Shown: piece by piece, positions 55,872-64,000 of the stretch | How positions within the stretch are numbered: position 1 is the stretch's first letter | Layout: every line of letters begins with the position of its first letter | Source of the DNA: Brevundimonas albigilva | GTDB taxonomy: Bacteria > Pseudomonadota > Alphaproteobacteria > Caulobacterales > Caulobacteraceae | Assembly (NCBI RefSeq): GCF_023503965.1 | Contig: NZ_CP097298.1 | Location: forward strand, 2,187,001-2,251,000 | DNA length: 64,000 nt | Direction of reading: 5' to 3' | Position numbers and translations under genes: made by a program | The notes under the pieces: model-generated | Databases searched by the model: none | Told to the model about the DNA's origin: nothing | The model's input: the letters and a program-made list of their open reading frames with translations, nothing else

Positions 55872-57116
55872 GTGGCGCGCAAACTCACGCTCGATTTCCT
55901 TAAGACCGAGGCCGCATCCGGCTCGGCCCTGGCGCTGGCGGCGATCGCCGCGGTGCTGGTGGCCAACTCGCCGTGGTCGGCGGACTATTTCACCTGGCTG
56001 AAAAGCTATCACGTGCTCCAGATCGGCCCGCTGCGGCTGGAGGAGACGATCTCCGACTGGATCAAGGAAGGCCTGATGGCCATCTTCTTCCTGGTCGTCG
56101 GCCTGGAGATCAAATACGAGATCCTGCGCGGCGAGCTCAGCGATCCCAAGAAGCTGGCGACGCCGGTGCTGGCCGCGATCGGCGGCATGGCGGGCCCGGC
56201 GGCCGTCTATCTGGCGCTGACCGGCCTGATCGGGGCGCCGCACCAGGGCTGGCCCATCCCGCTGGCGACCGACATCGCCTTCGCCCTGGCCATCTTCGGC
56301 TTCGTGGGCAAGGGCCTGCCGTCGTCGCTGCGCATCTTCCTGCTGACCCTGGCCATCGTCGACGACCTGGGCGCCATCGCCCTGATCGCGGTGCTGTTCA
56401 GCGAGGGCGTCAACTGGACGCCGCTGCTGTGGGCCGCGGCCATGCTTTTGGTGGGCGCCGTGGCGGCCCGCCGCTTCCAGGTCGCGGCGCCCTTCTGGGT
56501 GCTGGGCTTCGCGGCGGTCTGGTACCTGACGGTGATCTCGGGCCTGTCGACGTCGCTGACCGCCGTGGCCTTCGCCGCCATCGTGCCCATCAAGGCCCGT
56601 CGCGAGACGCATCAGAGCCCGCTGAAGGAGGCGATGCACGACCTGCACCCGTGGAACGCCTATCTGGTCCTGCCGCTGTTCGCCTTCGCCAAGGCGGGGG
56701 TGTCCTTCGCCGGCCTGTCGATGGAGCAGGCGTTCGCCCCGCTGGTCATCGCTATCGCCCTGGGCCTGTTCCTGGGCAAGCAGGCCGGGGTCCTGGCCGC
56801 CGCCTGGCTGGCCTCGGCCCTGAAGATCGGCGCGCGGCCCAGCGGCGCCACCTGGATGCAGGTCTATGGCGTGTCCCTGCTGTGCGGCGTCGGCTTCACC
56901 ATGAGCCTGTTCATCGGCGTGCTGGCCTTCCCGGGCGCGGTCGATTCCCCCGAGCAGATCGAGGTCAAGCTGGGCGTCATCGGCGGCTCCATCCTGTCGG
57001 CGGTCGCCGCAGCCGTCGTGCTGGCCCTGGCGGGTCGCGGCCGCGAGGCCGACCCCGCCGCCAAGGAGCCCGAAGTCGAGCCGCTGCAGGGCGATGGCGT
57101 GCAAAAACTGACCTAA
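55872..57116 (+). CDS. nhaA: Na+/H+ antiporter NhaA
   Basis: 414-residue twelve-helix inner-membrane antiporter for sodium and pH homeostasis. Conserved segments: EGLMAIFFLVVGLEIKYEIL, PLATDIAFALAIFGFVG, LTLAIVDDLGAIALIAVLF with the ion-binding DD pair (about 160), and SLLCGVGFTMSLFIGVLAF. The start is GTG at 55872 (VARKLTLDFLKTEAASG), which has a GGAGG ribosome site and begins at the family N-terminus; an in-frame upstream extension of 55 codons is Arg/Ser-rich and unlike NhaA. Confidence 0.96.
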   Translation: MARKLTLDFLKTEAASGSALALAAIAAVLVANSPWSADYFTWLKSYHVLQIGPLRLEETISDWIKEGLMAIFFLVVGLEIKYEILRGELSDPKKLATPVLAAIGGMAGPAAVYLALTGLIGAPHQGWPIPLATDIAFALAIFGFVGKGLPSSLRIFLLTLAIVDDLGAIALIAVLFSEGVNWTPLLWAAAMLLVGAVAARRFQVAAPFWVLGFAAVWYLTVISGLSTSLTAVAFAAIVPIKARRETHQSPLKEAMHDLHPWNAYLVLPLFAFAKAGVSFAGLSMEQAFAPLVIAIALGLFLGKQAGVLAAAWLASALKIGARPSGATWMQVYGVSLLCGVGFTMSLFIGVLAFPGAVDSPEQIEVKLGVIGGSILSAVAAAVVLALAGRGREADPAAKEPEVEPLQGDGVQKLT

Positions 57117-57328
57117 GGTCAGGATTTTCTGTCTCTTCCGTGTCACAGATTGGCGAACTGAGGCGAAAAATCGTCGCGGCGAACAACGCTCGCTTGTCCC
57201 GTGACGCGAAGCGGGCTTAGCCTCGCAATACTGAACTCGTCCCCACGCAAGGGCCGGGTCGCCAAGGGAACAAGGAAACGCCGCGGTCGCCCCGCGCGAC
57301 CGGGCCTCTAGAGCCGGGAGGACGCCTC

Positions 57329-59979
57329 ATGCGCCGCATCAACCATCTCAGGACCACCGTGTCCGCCGCCGTCGTCGGCGCCGCCGCCTTCGGCCTGGCC
57401 GGCGCCGCCGCCGCCCAGGAAGCGCCGGCCACGGTCGACGACATCATCGTCACCGCCCAGCTGCGCGAACAGAGCCTGCAGGACGTGCCCGTCGTGGTCA
57501 CCTCCCTGTCCGAAGAGGCGCTGGAAAAGGCCGGCGTGCGCGACATCAAGGATCTGCAGATCCTGACGCCGGGCATGACCGTGACCTCGACCCAGTCCGA
57601 GGCCTCCACCACCGCCCGCATCCGCGGCGTCGGCACCGTGGGCGACAACCCCGGCCTGGAAAGCTCGGTCGGCGTGGTCATCGACGGCGTCTATCGCTCG
57701 CGCAACGGCGTGGGCTTCGGCGACCTGGGCGAACTGAGCCGCATCGAGGTGCTGAAGGGCCCGCAAGGCACCCTGTTCGGCAAGAACACCTCGGCCGGCG
57801 TCATCAACATCATCACCGCCCAGCCGTCCTTCAACCCCGGCTTCCAGGCCGAGGCGACCGCCGGCAACTACGGCGCCTGGGGCGTGGCGGGCTCGGTGAC
57901 CGGCCCGATCGCCGAAGGCGTGGCCGGCCGCCTGTACGCCGCCGCCCGCCAGCGCGACGGCTTCTACGACGTGGACACCGGCGACGGTCCGCGCACCACG
58001 ACCGACGACCAGAACCAGGACTTCTGGACCGTGCGCGGCCAGCTGCTGATCCAGCCGTCCGAGAACGCCTCGGTGCGCCTGATCGCCGACTATCCAAGCG
58101 CGACGAATACTGCTGCGTCGGCGTGGTCACCCGCTCCAGCCCGACGGCGGCCATCATCAACGCCCTGACGGCGCCGAACGGCCCCGGCACCGCGGCGCAG
58201 GGCGGCGGCGACGGCCGCGTGCCCTTCTCGCGCCTGGCCTACGCCAACCGCGACACCAACCAGGTCATGGAGGACATGGGTCTGTCGGCGGAGGCCAACA
58301 TCGACATCCCGTCCTGGAACGCGCGCCTGACCTCGGTGACCTCGTACCGCGACTGGTCGACCGTCAACGGCATGGACATCGACTACACCGGCGCCGACAT
58401 CCTGTACCGCGAGGACGACGGCAGCTACGGCTACGACCTGACCAACCTGACCCAGGAAATCCGCCTGGCGGGCACCAGCGACAAGTTCGACTGGCTGGTC
58501 GGGGCCTTCGCCACCAAGGAGGACATCGGCCGTCAGGACAGCTTCTTCTTCGGCGCCGACTACAACCCGTTCATCTCCCTGCTGCTGACCTCCAGCCTGG
58601 CGGCGCAGACGGGCGGCGCGGTGGCCCCCAGCCCGGCGCGGCTGGGCTGTTTCTCGGGCAACTACGGCCTGGTGCCTGCCGCGGCGCGGGCGCAGTATTT
58701 CCTGGGCTGCCTGACCGGCAACGCCATGACCCCGCCGCTGCCGGGCGCGCCGCTGAACATCGTCGGCCAGGGCGTGGTCGACACCTACGCCCAGACCTCA
58801 CAGTCGTTCGCCCTGTTCACCAACAACACCTGGCGCGTGACCGACCAGTTCGAGCTGACGCTGGGCCTGCGCTACACCATGGACGACAAGCGCCTGCTGG
58901 GCCTGCAGGACAACGTCAACGGCAATGGCGCATCGTGCGCCGCGGTGCTGGGCAACTCGGCCCTGATCGCGGGGGCCTTCGGCGGCCTGCTGGGCAGCCC
59001 GGCGGCCGGCGCGGCGGCGGCCAACGCCCTGATCGGCCCGCAGTGCCTGCCGTGGAACAACGTGCTCTACGACAACCGCGCGATCAGCGAGAGCCATGAC
59101 GACAGCGAGGTCTCGGGCACCATCAAGGCGGCCTACCGGATCAACGACGACGTCATGGTCTATGGCTCCTACGCCCGCGGCTACAAGGGCTTCGGCTACA
59201 ACATGGACCGGGTGCAGACGGGCGTCACCCCGGACGCCTCGCTGTTCTTCCCGGCCGAGACGGTGGACAGCTACGAAGCGGGCTTCAAGAGCTCGCTGTT
59301 CGACAAGTCGGTGCTGTTCAACGCCACCTACTTCAACCAGAAGTTCGAGGACCCCCAGCTCAACACCTTCCTGGGCACCGCCTTCGTGGTGGAATCCATC
59401 CCCGAGCTGAAGACCCAGGGCGTCGACGCCGACATGATGTGGTTCACGCCCCTGGAGGGCCTGACCCTCTCGGGCGGCCTGACCTACACCGACGCGGAAT
59501 ACGGCGACTTCACCGCCGCCGACCTGACCAGCCCCGGCCGCTTCCCGCAGCTGTCGCTGCTGCCGGGCGCGCGTCCGTCCTTCGCGCCGGAATGGTCCGG
59601 CTCGGCCTCGGTCAACTTCGAGCGGTCCCTGGGCGGCGGCCTGCGCGGCGGCTTCGCCCTGTCGGCCAAGTACATGACCGAATACAACACCGGCTCGGAC
59701 CTGATCCCGTTCAAGATGCAGGACGCCTTCACCGTCGTGAACGGCCGCATCTCGCTGGGGTCGGACGACGAGCGCTGGACCGTCGACGTCTGGGCGCAGA
59801 ACCTGACCGACGAGGAATACGTCCAGGTCGCCTACAACTCGCCGCTCCAGGGCACGGCCTTCCAGACCTCGGTCCAGCCGAACGGCACCTATTACAACCA
59901 GGCGCTGGACACCCAGGGCATCAGCGCCTTCCTGGGCGCCCCGCGCACCTACGGCGTCACCCTGCGCGTCAAATACTGA
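57329..59979 (+). CDS. TonB-dependent outer-membrane receptor, frameshifted as sequenced
   Basis: About 883 residues. Signal peptide ending AAAAQ (about residue 30), TonB-box-like VDDIIVTAQLREQSLQDVPV, and plug domain with TARIRGVGTVGDNPG and IEVLKGPQGTLFGKNTSAGVIN. A 22-strand barrel follows; late strands include VMVYGSYARGYKGFGYN, NLTDEEYVQVAYN and a terminal VTLRVKY ending in an aromatic. One missing T near 58093 (TATCC for TATTCC) splits it; restored sequence reads DYSKRDEYCCVGVV. The ligand is unknown; the plug resembles catechol-siderophore/other-substrate receptors common in Caulobacterales. Terminator follows. Confidence 0.93.
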
Positions 59980-60004
59980 TCGCTTCGCCCCCGGCGGAAC
60001 GACG

Positions 60005-60036
60005 AAGGGCCGACCGGAAACCGGCCGGCCCTTTTT
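60005..60036 (+). terminator. Rho-independent terminator after the TonB receptor
   Basis: Stem aagggccg-a-ccgg (60005-60017) pairs with ccgg-c-cggccctt (60021-60033) with one mismatch and an AAA loop, running into a five-T tract (60032-60036). It is 25 bases past the receptor stop. Confidence 0.9.
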
Positions 60037-60090
60037 CATGGTCGTGTTGCGGGCATGGAATCCGCTTCCGCATCCGACCCAAAGCGGCTG

Positions 60091-60348
60091 TTAGCCGAGC
60101 CGTCGCGCAATCAGCGACCTGACCTGACTCACCACCTCATCCGGTCCGTCGATGACGAGGCCCATGTATGTTTCGGCAGTGAGAGTGAGAGGCCCGGTTG
60201 GAGACGCCCAACGCTGCTCAACGACTTCCTGCGAGCCGAACAGCGACCATTTATGATCGAGTCGCCGAGCCCCGACCTTCGTCAACGCCCATGTCGCGAC
60301 GCGGAGCAGGCGTCGATCGTGTTCAGGCCCAAGAACTTCTGTCGCCAT
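60091..60348 (-). CDS. Hypothetical protein, 85 aa
   Basis: Open frame from ATG 60348 with a GGAGG ribosome site seven bases upstream (ggaggcggcact on the coding strand), which supports real translation. The sequence MATEVLGPEHDRRLLRVATW, then LDHKWSLFGSQEVVEQRWAS and LTAETYMGLVIDGPDEVVSQ, has no signal peptide or transmembrane helix and suggests a small alpha/beta protein. I recognise no family. Codon use is less GC-biased than neighbours. It lies between the TonB-receptor terminator and the RND operon, convergent with the receptor. Confidence 0.6.
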   Translation of the reverse strand: MATEVLGPEHDRRLLRVATWALTKVGARRLDHKWSLFGSQEVVEQRWASPTGPLTLTAETYMGLVIDGPDEVVSQVRSLIARRLG

Positions 60349-60400
60349 AGTGCCGCCTCCATTCAAGCGACACCGTTGCACTGCCAAGGTCCGCTTTCCA

Positions 60401-60433
60401 CCCATCGCGGACCTTCCGAAGATCCGCGATGGG
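60401..60433 (-). terminator. Strong hairpin beyond the RND pump gene
   Basis: A perfect 11-bp inverted repeat, cccatcgcgga (60401-60411) and tccgcgatggg (60423-60433), with an inner TTCG-type loop on the minus strand. It starts nine bases past the RND gene stop. There is no T tract, so it may be a Rho-assisted 3' end or an RNA-stabilising structure. Confidence 0.55.
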
Positions 60434-60441
60434 CGTCGGCC

Positions 60442-63400
60442 TCATTCCGCCAGCTTCGGCTGCTCCCGCTCGCCGTCCATCCGCCGTTGGCCGGCGGTCA
60501 GGCCGCGCAGGCGGCGGCGCGCGAACTGGGCCACGTCGTCGACGATGGTGAAGATCGCGGGGATGTAGAGCAGCGACAGGAAGGTCGAGGAGATCAGCCC
60601 GCCCAGCACGGCGATGGCCATGGGCGAGCGGAACTCCACGTCGGCGCCCCAGCCGATGGCGATGGGCACCATGCCCGCGCCCATGGCGAAGGTGGTCATC
60701 AGGATCGGCCGCGCCCGCTTGTGGGCGGCGTCCATGATGGCGTCGAACCGCTTCATGCCCTCCTGCTCGGCGATGATGACGTAGTCGACCAGCAGGATGG
60801 AGTTCTTGGCCGCGATCCCCATCAGCATCAGCACTCCGATCAGGGCCGACATGGAGAAGCTGCGGTCGGCCAGCACCAGGGCGATGAAGGCCCCGCCGAT
60901 GGCCAGGGGCAGGGCGGCCATGATGGTGATCGGATAGGCGAAGCTTTTGAACAGCAGCGTCAGCACCGCATACATCAGCAGGATGCCCGAGACGAAGGCG
61001 ATGGCGAAGCCGGTGATCATCTCCTGGATGAACTCGGCGTCCCCGGCCGGCACCTGGCGCACGCCGGCGGGCAGGTTCTGCACGGCGGGCAGGCGCTGCA
61101 CCGCCTGGCCGGCCGCGCCGGTGGTGATGCCGTCCAGCTCGGCCGTGATCGAGGCGATGCGCGAGCGGTCCTGGCGGCTGACGGTCGCGGGGCCGGCGCC
61201 GAAGGCGATGTCGGCCACGGCGCTGAGCGGCACCGAGGTTCCCGACGCCGTCGGCACGCGCAGGTTCTCCAGCACGTTCAGGTCCTCGCGCGCCTCTTCG
61301 GTCAGCTGCAGGCGGATCGGGATCTGGCGGTCGCCCAGATTGTACTTGGGCAGGTTCTGGTCGACGTCGCCGATGGTGGCGACCCGCACCGCCTGGGAGA
61401 TGGTCCCCGCCGAGACGCCGGCCAGGGCGGCCTCGTCCGGTCGCGGGGTCACCACGATCTCGGGGCGGGCGATGGCGGCGGTGTTGACCACATTGGCCAG
61501 GCCGGGGACGCCGCGCATCTGTTCCTCGACCGCGCGGGCGGCGGCTTCCAGGGTGTCGGGATCGTCGCCCAGGATGGAGAAGGTGTAGCTGGTGCCGTCG
61601 CCGGGCCCGCCGCCCTGCTGGGCGATGCCGGCGCGGATGCGGGCGCCGGGGATCTGCTTCATCTGGTCGACCATGACGCGGGCGAAGGCCTGCTGGCTCA
61701 GGTCGCGGTCGCCCTTGGGCACCATGTCGGCATAGACGTTGGCCTGGTTCACGTCCTGGCCGCCGATGGCCGCATAGACCGAGGTGACCTCGGGCCGGGC
61801 GTCCAGCAGGTCCGTGACCCGCTGCACGATGGCGTCGGTCTCGCGCAGGGTGGTGCCCGGCGGCGTCTCGATCTGGAAGGCCGCGCGGCCCTCGTCGGCC
61901 GGCGACATGAACTCGAACGACATCCTGGCCGCGATCGACAGGCCGATGGAGCCGATCAGGAACAGCGCCCCCAGGATGAACACCTTCCAGCGATTGCCCA
62001 GCGACCAGCGCAGCGCCTTCAGATAGCCGCTCATCCAGAACGGGTCGCGATCCTCGTGCTTGGTGTGCTTCAGCATATAGGCCGCCATCAGCGGCGTCAG
62101 CGTGCGCGCCACGACCAGCGAGAAGAACACGCTGATGCAGGCCGCCAGGGCGAAGGCCTTGAAGAACTGGCCGATGATGCCGGGCATGAAGCCGACCGGC
62201 GCGAAGACGGCGATGATGGTGCCGGTGGTGGCCACGACCGCCAGGCCGATCTCGTCGGCGGCCTCGACGGCGGCGTCATAGGGCGGCTTGCCGTCGCGCA
62301 TGTGGCGCACGATGTTCTCGATCTCGACGATGGCGTCGTCGACCAGGATGCCGATGGTCAAGGACAGCGCCAGCAGCGTCACCACGTTCAGCGACTGGTC
62401 CATCGGCGCCAGGATGGCGAAGGTCGGGATCAGCGACATCGGCATGGCGGTGGCGGCGATCAGGGTCGCGCGCCAGTCGCGCAGGAAGATCCACACCACG
62501 ATCACGGCCAGGACCGCGCCCAGGATCAGGGCCTCCAGCGAGGCCAGATAGCTTTCCTCGATATACTGGACGCTGGACGTCACCTGCTGGATGGTTCAGG
62601 TTGGGATTGGCGTCGTCCAGGCGGGCGACCTCGGCGCGGACGCGCTTGGCCAGGTCGACCTCGCTGGCGGTGCGCGAGCGCAGGAAGTTGAAGGTCACCG
62701 CCTCCTGACCGTCGTAGCGGGCGATGCGGCGCGGCTCGCCCCACTTGTCCTCGACCTTGCCCAGGTCGTCCAGGCGCACGGTGCGCCCGTCGCCCAGCGG
62801 CACCAGGGTCTGGCGCAACTGCTCCAGCGAGGTCGCGGCGCCGACCGTCCGCACGGCCCGCTCGGACCCGGCCACGGTGACGCGGCCGCCCGGCAGGTTG
62901 TTGTTGACGTTGACCAGGGCCTGGCTGACCTGGGCGGCGGTCACGCCATAGGCGGCCAGACGCTGGGGATCCAGCTCGACCCGCATCTCGCGATCGACCC
63001 CGCCGGAGCGGTTGACCTCTCCGACCCCGCCCAGCGCTAGCAGCGAGCGACTGACCTCGTTGTCGATGAACCAGCTGATCTGTTCCGGCGACATGGTCGC
63101 GGAGCGCACGACATAGGTGATCAGGGCGTCGCCGGTGATGTCGATGCGCTGGACCGTCGGCTCCTGCATGTCCTGGGGCAGGCTGGCGCGCACGCCGCTC
63201 ATGGCGTTGCGCACGTCGTTGGTGGCGCGCTCGGTGTCGGTGCCCAGCTCGAACTCGATGGTCGTGGAGGACACGCCGTCCGAGACGTTGGAATAGATGT
63301 GGCGCACGCCCGACAGGCCGGCGATCGAGTCCTCGATCAGGCGCGTGACCTGGACCTCCATCTCGGCCGGGGCCGCGCCCGGGCGGGCGGCGGTGACGGC

Positions 63401-63538
63401 CACGATGGGGAAGTCGATGTCGGGGTTGTTGTTGATCCGCATCCCCGCGAAGCCGGTGATCCCCGCCAGCGTCAGCAGGATGAACAGCAGGATGATCGGG
63501 ATGGGGTTCTTGATCGCCCAGGACGAGATCTGGTTCAT
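60442..63538 (-). CDS. RND efflux transporter permease (HAE1/AcrB family), frameshifted as sequenced
   Basis: About 1,031-residue inner-membrane proton-driven drug exporter. Starts MNQISSWAIKNPIPIILLFI; porter domains follow; TM4 carries LSLTIGILVDDAIVEIENIV with the proton-relay Asp pair; the second half includes LIGVLMLMGIAAKNSILLVDYV. The frame changes at the tt pair 62595-62596. Removing one base gives DANPNLTIQQVTSSVQYIEE, the usual AcrB reading. The adaptor gene lies nine bases upstream and the two form a typical adaptor-permease operon; no outer-membrane factor is in view. The C-terminus is short and polar. Confidence 0.95.
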
Positions 63539-63547
63539 GGCCGGGCC

Positions 63548-64000
63548 CTACTTCGCGGCCGGCTGGGCGGGAGCCTGGGCGGGCGCGGCGGGACGGCCGG
63601 CGCCGGTCGTGGCCACGGCGACGCGGTCGCCGTCGTTCAGGAAGCCCGCGCCCTGCACCACCACCCGGGCGCCGGTCTGGACGCCGCTGACGGCGGTCTG
63701 CGCGTCGGTGCGCGACAGCACCTCGATTGGCTGGAAGCGGACGGTCGCCCCGTCCGCGCTCAGCACGAAGACGCCCGCGCGGTTGTTGCGATAGAGCACC
63801 GAGGCGGTCGGCACCGTCGTCGCCGGCTGGTCGCCCACGGCGATGCTGGCGCGGGCGAACATCCCCGGCTTCAGCTGGCTGCCGGGCGCCAGGGAGATGC
63901 GGGCCACGCCCAGGCGCGTCTCCGGGTTCACCTCGGGCGTCACGATGCGCACCGTGCCGGTGGTTGATCCCGCCTCGCTGGAGGTGATCGCGGCCGACTG
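63548..64000 (-). CDS. RND efflux periplasmic adaptor (MFP), partial at right edge
   Basis: C-terminal 150 residues of an HlyD/AcrA-type membrane-fusion protein. TVRIVTPEVNPETRLGVARI and SLAPGSQLKPGMFARASIAVG are the beta-barrel hallmarks; VPTASVLYRNNRAGVFVLSA and GVQTGARVVVQGAGFLNDGDRV are the membrane-proximal domain. The chain ends in an Ala/Pro/Gln-rich tail. The frame is open to the window edge, so the N-terminus, with lipoyl and hairpin domains, lies outside. Stop is nine bases before the permease start. Confidence 0.93.
   Translation of the reverse strand, partial: QSAAITSSEAGSTTGTVRIVTPEVNPETRLGVARISLAPGSQLKPGMFARASIAVGDQPATTVPTASVLYRNNRAGVFVLSADGATVRFQPIEVLSRTDAQTAVSGVQTGARVVVQGAGFLNDGDRVAVATTGAGRPAAPAQAPAQPAAK

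Overview
The window is high-GC alphaproteobacterial chromosome. Gene content and order (purC-purS, adenylosuccinate lyase, ETF-QO, TPR-ispE, fasciclin, glyQS, rsmE/gshA, DUF4908, many TonB/porin-type outer-membrane proteins) point to Caulobacteraceae, most likely a Brevundimonas-like species. This placement is inferred from family recognition, not from a search. No phage, plasmid backbone, IS element, CRISPR array or rRNA operon is visible. One tRNA, tRNA-Ile2 with anticodon CAT, is present.

Layout. 1-4.4 kb: purine genes (purS/purC reading left; F1-ATPase inhibitor zeta reading right; purB, a hypoxanthine-DNA glycosylase and purU as an overlapping leftward unit). 4.4-9.7 kb: GST, a 42-aa membrane peptide, a lytic transglycosylase, a family-4 uracil-DNA glycosylase and ETF-QO. 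9.8-17.1 kb: rightward TPR protein-ispE, a fasciclin protein and glyQ-glyS. 17.1-21.3 kb: SDR, free Met-R-sulfoxide reductase, then a possible glycan cluster (hydrolase-TPR protein, FkbM methyltransferase, second methyltransferase). 21.5-30.2 kb: a complete leftward kdp potassium-uptake operon (27-aa ORF, kdpF, A, B, a TorF-like porin, C, D, E) with a candidate KdpE operator. 30.3-37.7 kb: tRNA, SIMPL protein, PP2C-kinase fusion, OmpA-like barrel, YqgE, peroxiredoxin, vsr and a hybrid histidine kinase. 37.7-44.7 kb: pyrD-DUF952-SixA, methyltransferase/gloB, DUF4908, phaB, alcohol dehydrogenase, DUF72. 44.7-48.6 kb: parDE, gshA-K+ channel-rsmE, and a GIY-YIG nuclease between two inverted copies of one palindrome. 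48.7-55.6 kb: two acyl-CoA dehydrogenases, a MerR regulator with tandem operators, DoxX, HTH-DUF2975 and SelO. 55.6-64 kb: nhaA, a TonB-dependent receptor, a small ORF and an RND efflux pump running off the right edge.

A key caveat is sequence quality. At least sixteen apparent single-unit indels, mostly in short homopolymers, split otherwise well-conserved genes. Affected genes include purB (twice), kdpD, gloB, selO, an RND pump, a TonB receptor and an acyl-CoA dehydrogenase. Because core metabolic genes are hit as often as accessory ones, most are probably base-calling errors, not biological pseudogenes. Coordinates for these genes are given as the span of the intact gene. The apparent purC-purS fusion and the frameshift in the histidine kinase GC repeat should be read in that light.

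The signals most worth following are the GIY-YIG gene flanked by inverted REP-like palindromes, the porin inside kdp with a KdpE-like direct repeat upstream, the 13-bp iterons upstream of DoxX, the twin MerR boxes, the translational coupling of a hypoxanthine-DNA glycosylase to purB/purU, and the low-GC patch inside glyS. No clearly new multi-gene system was found.
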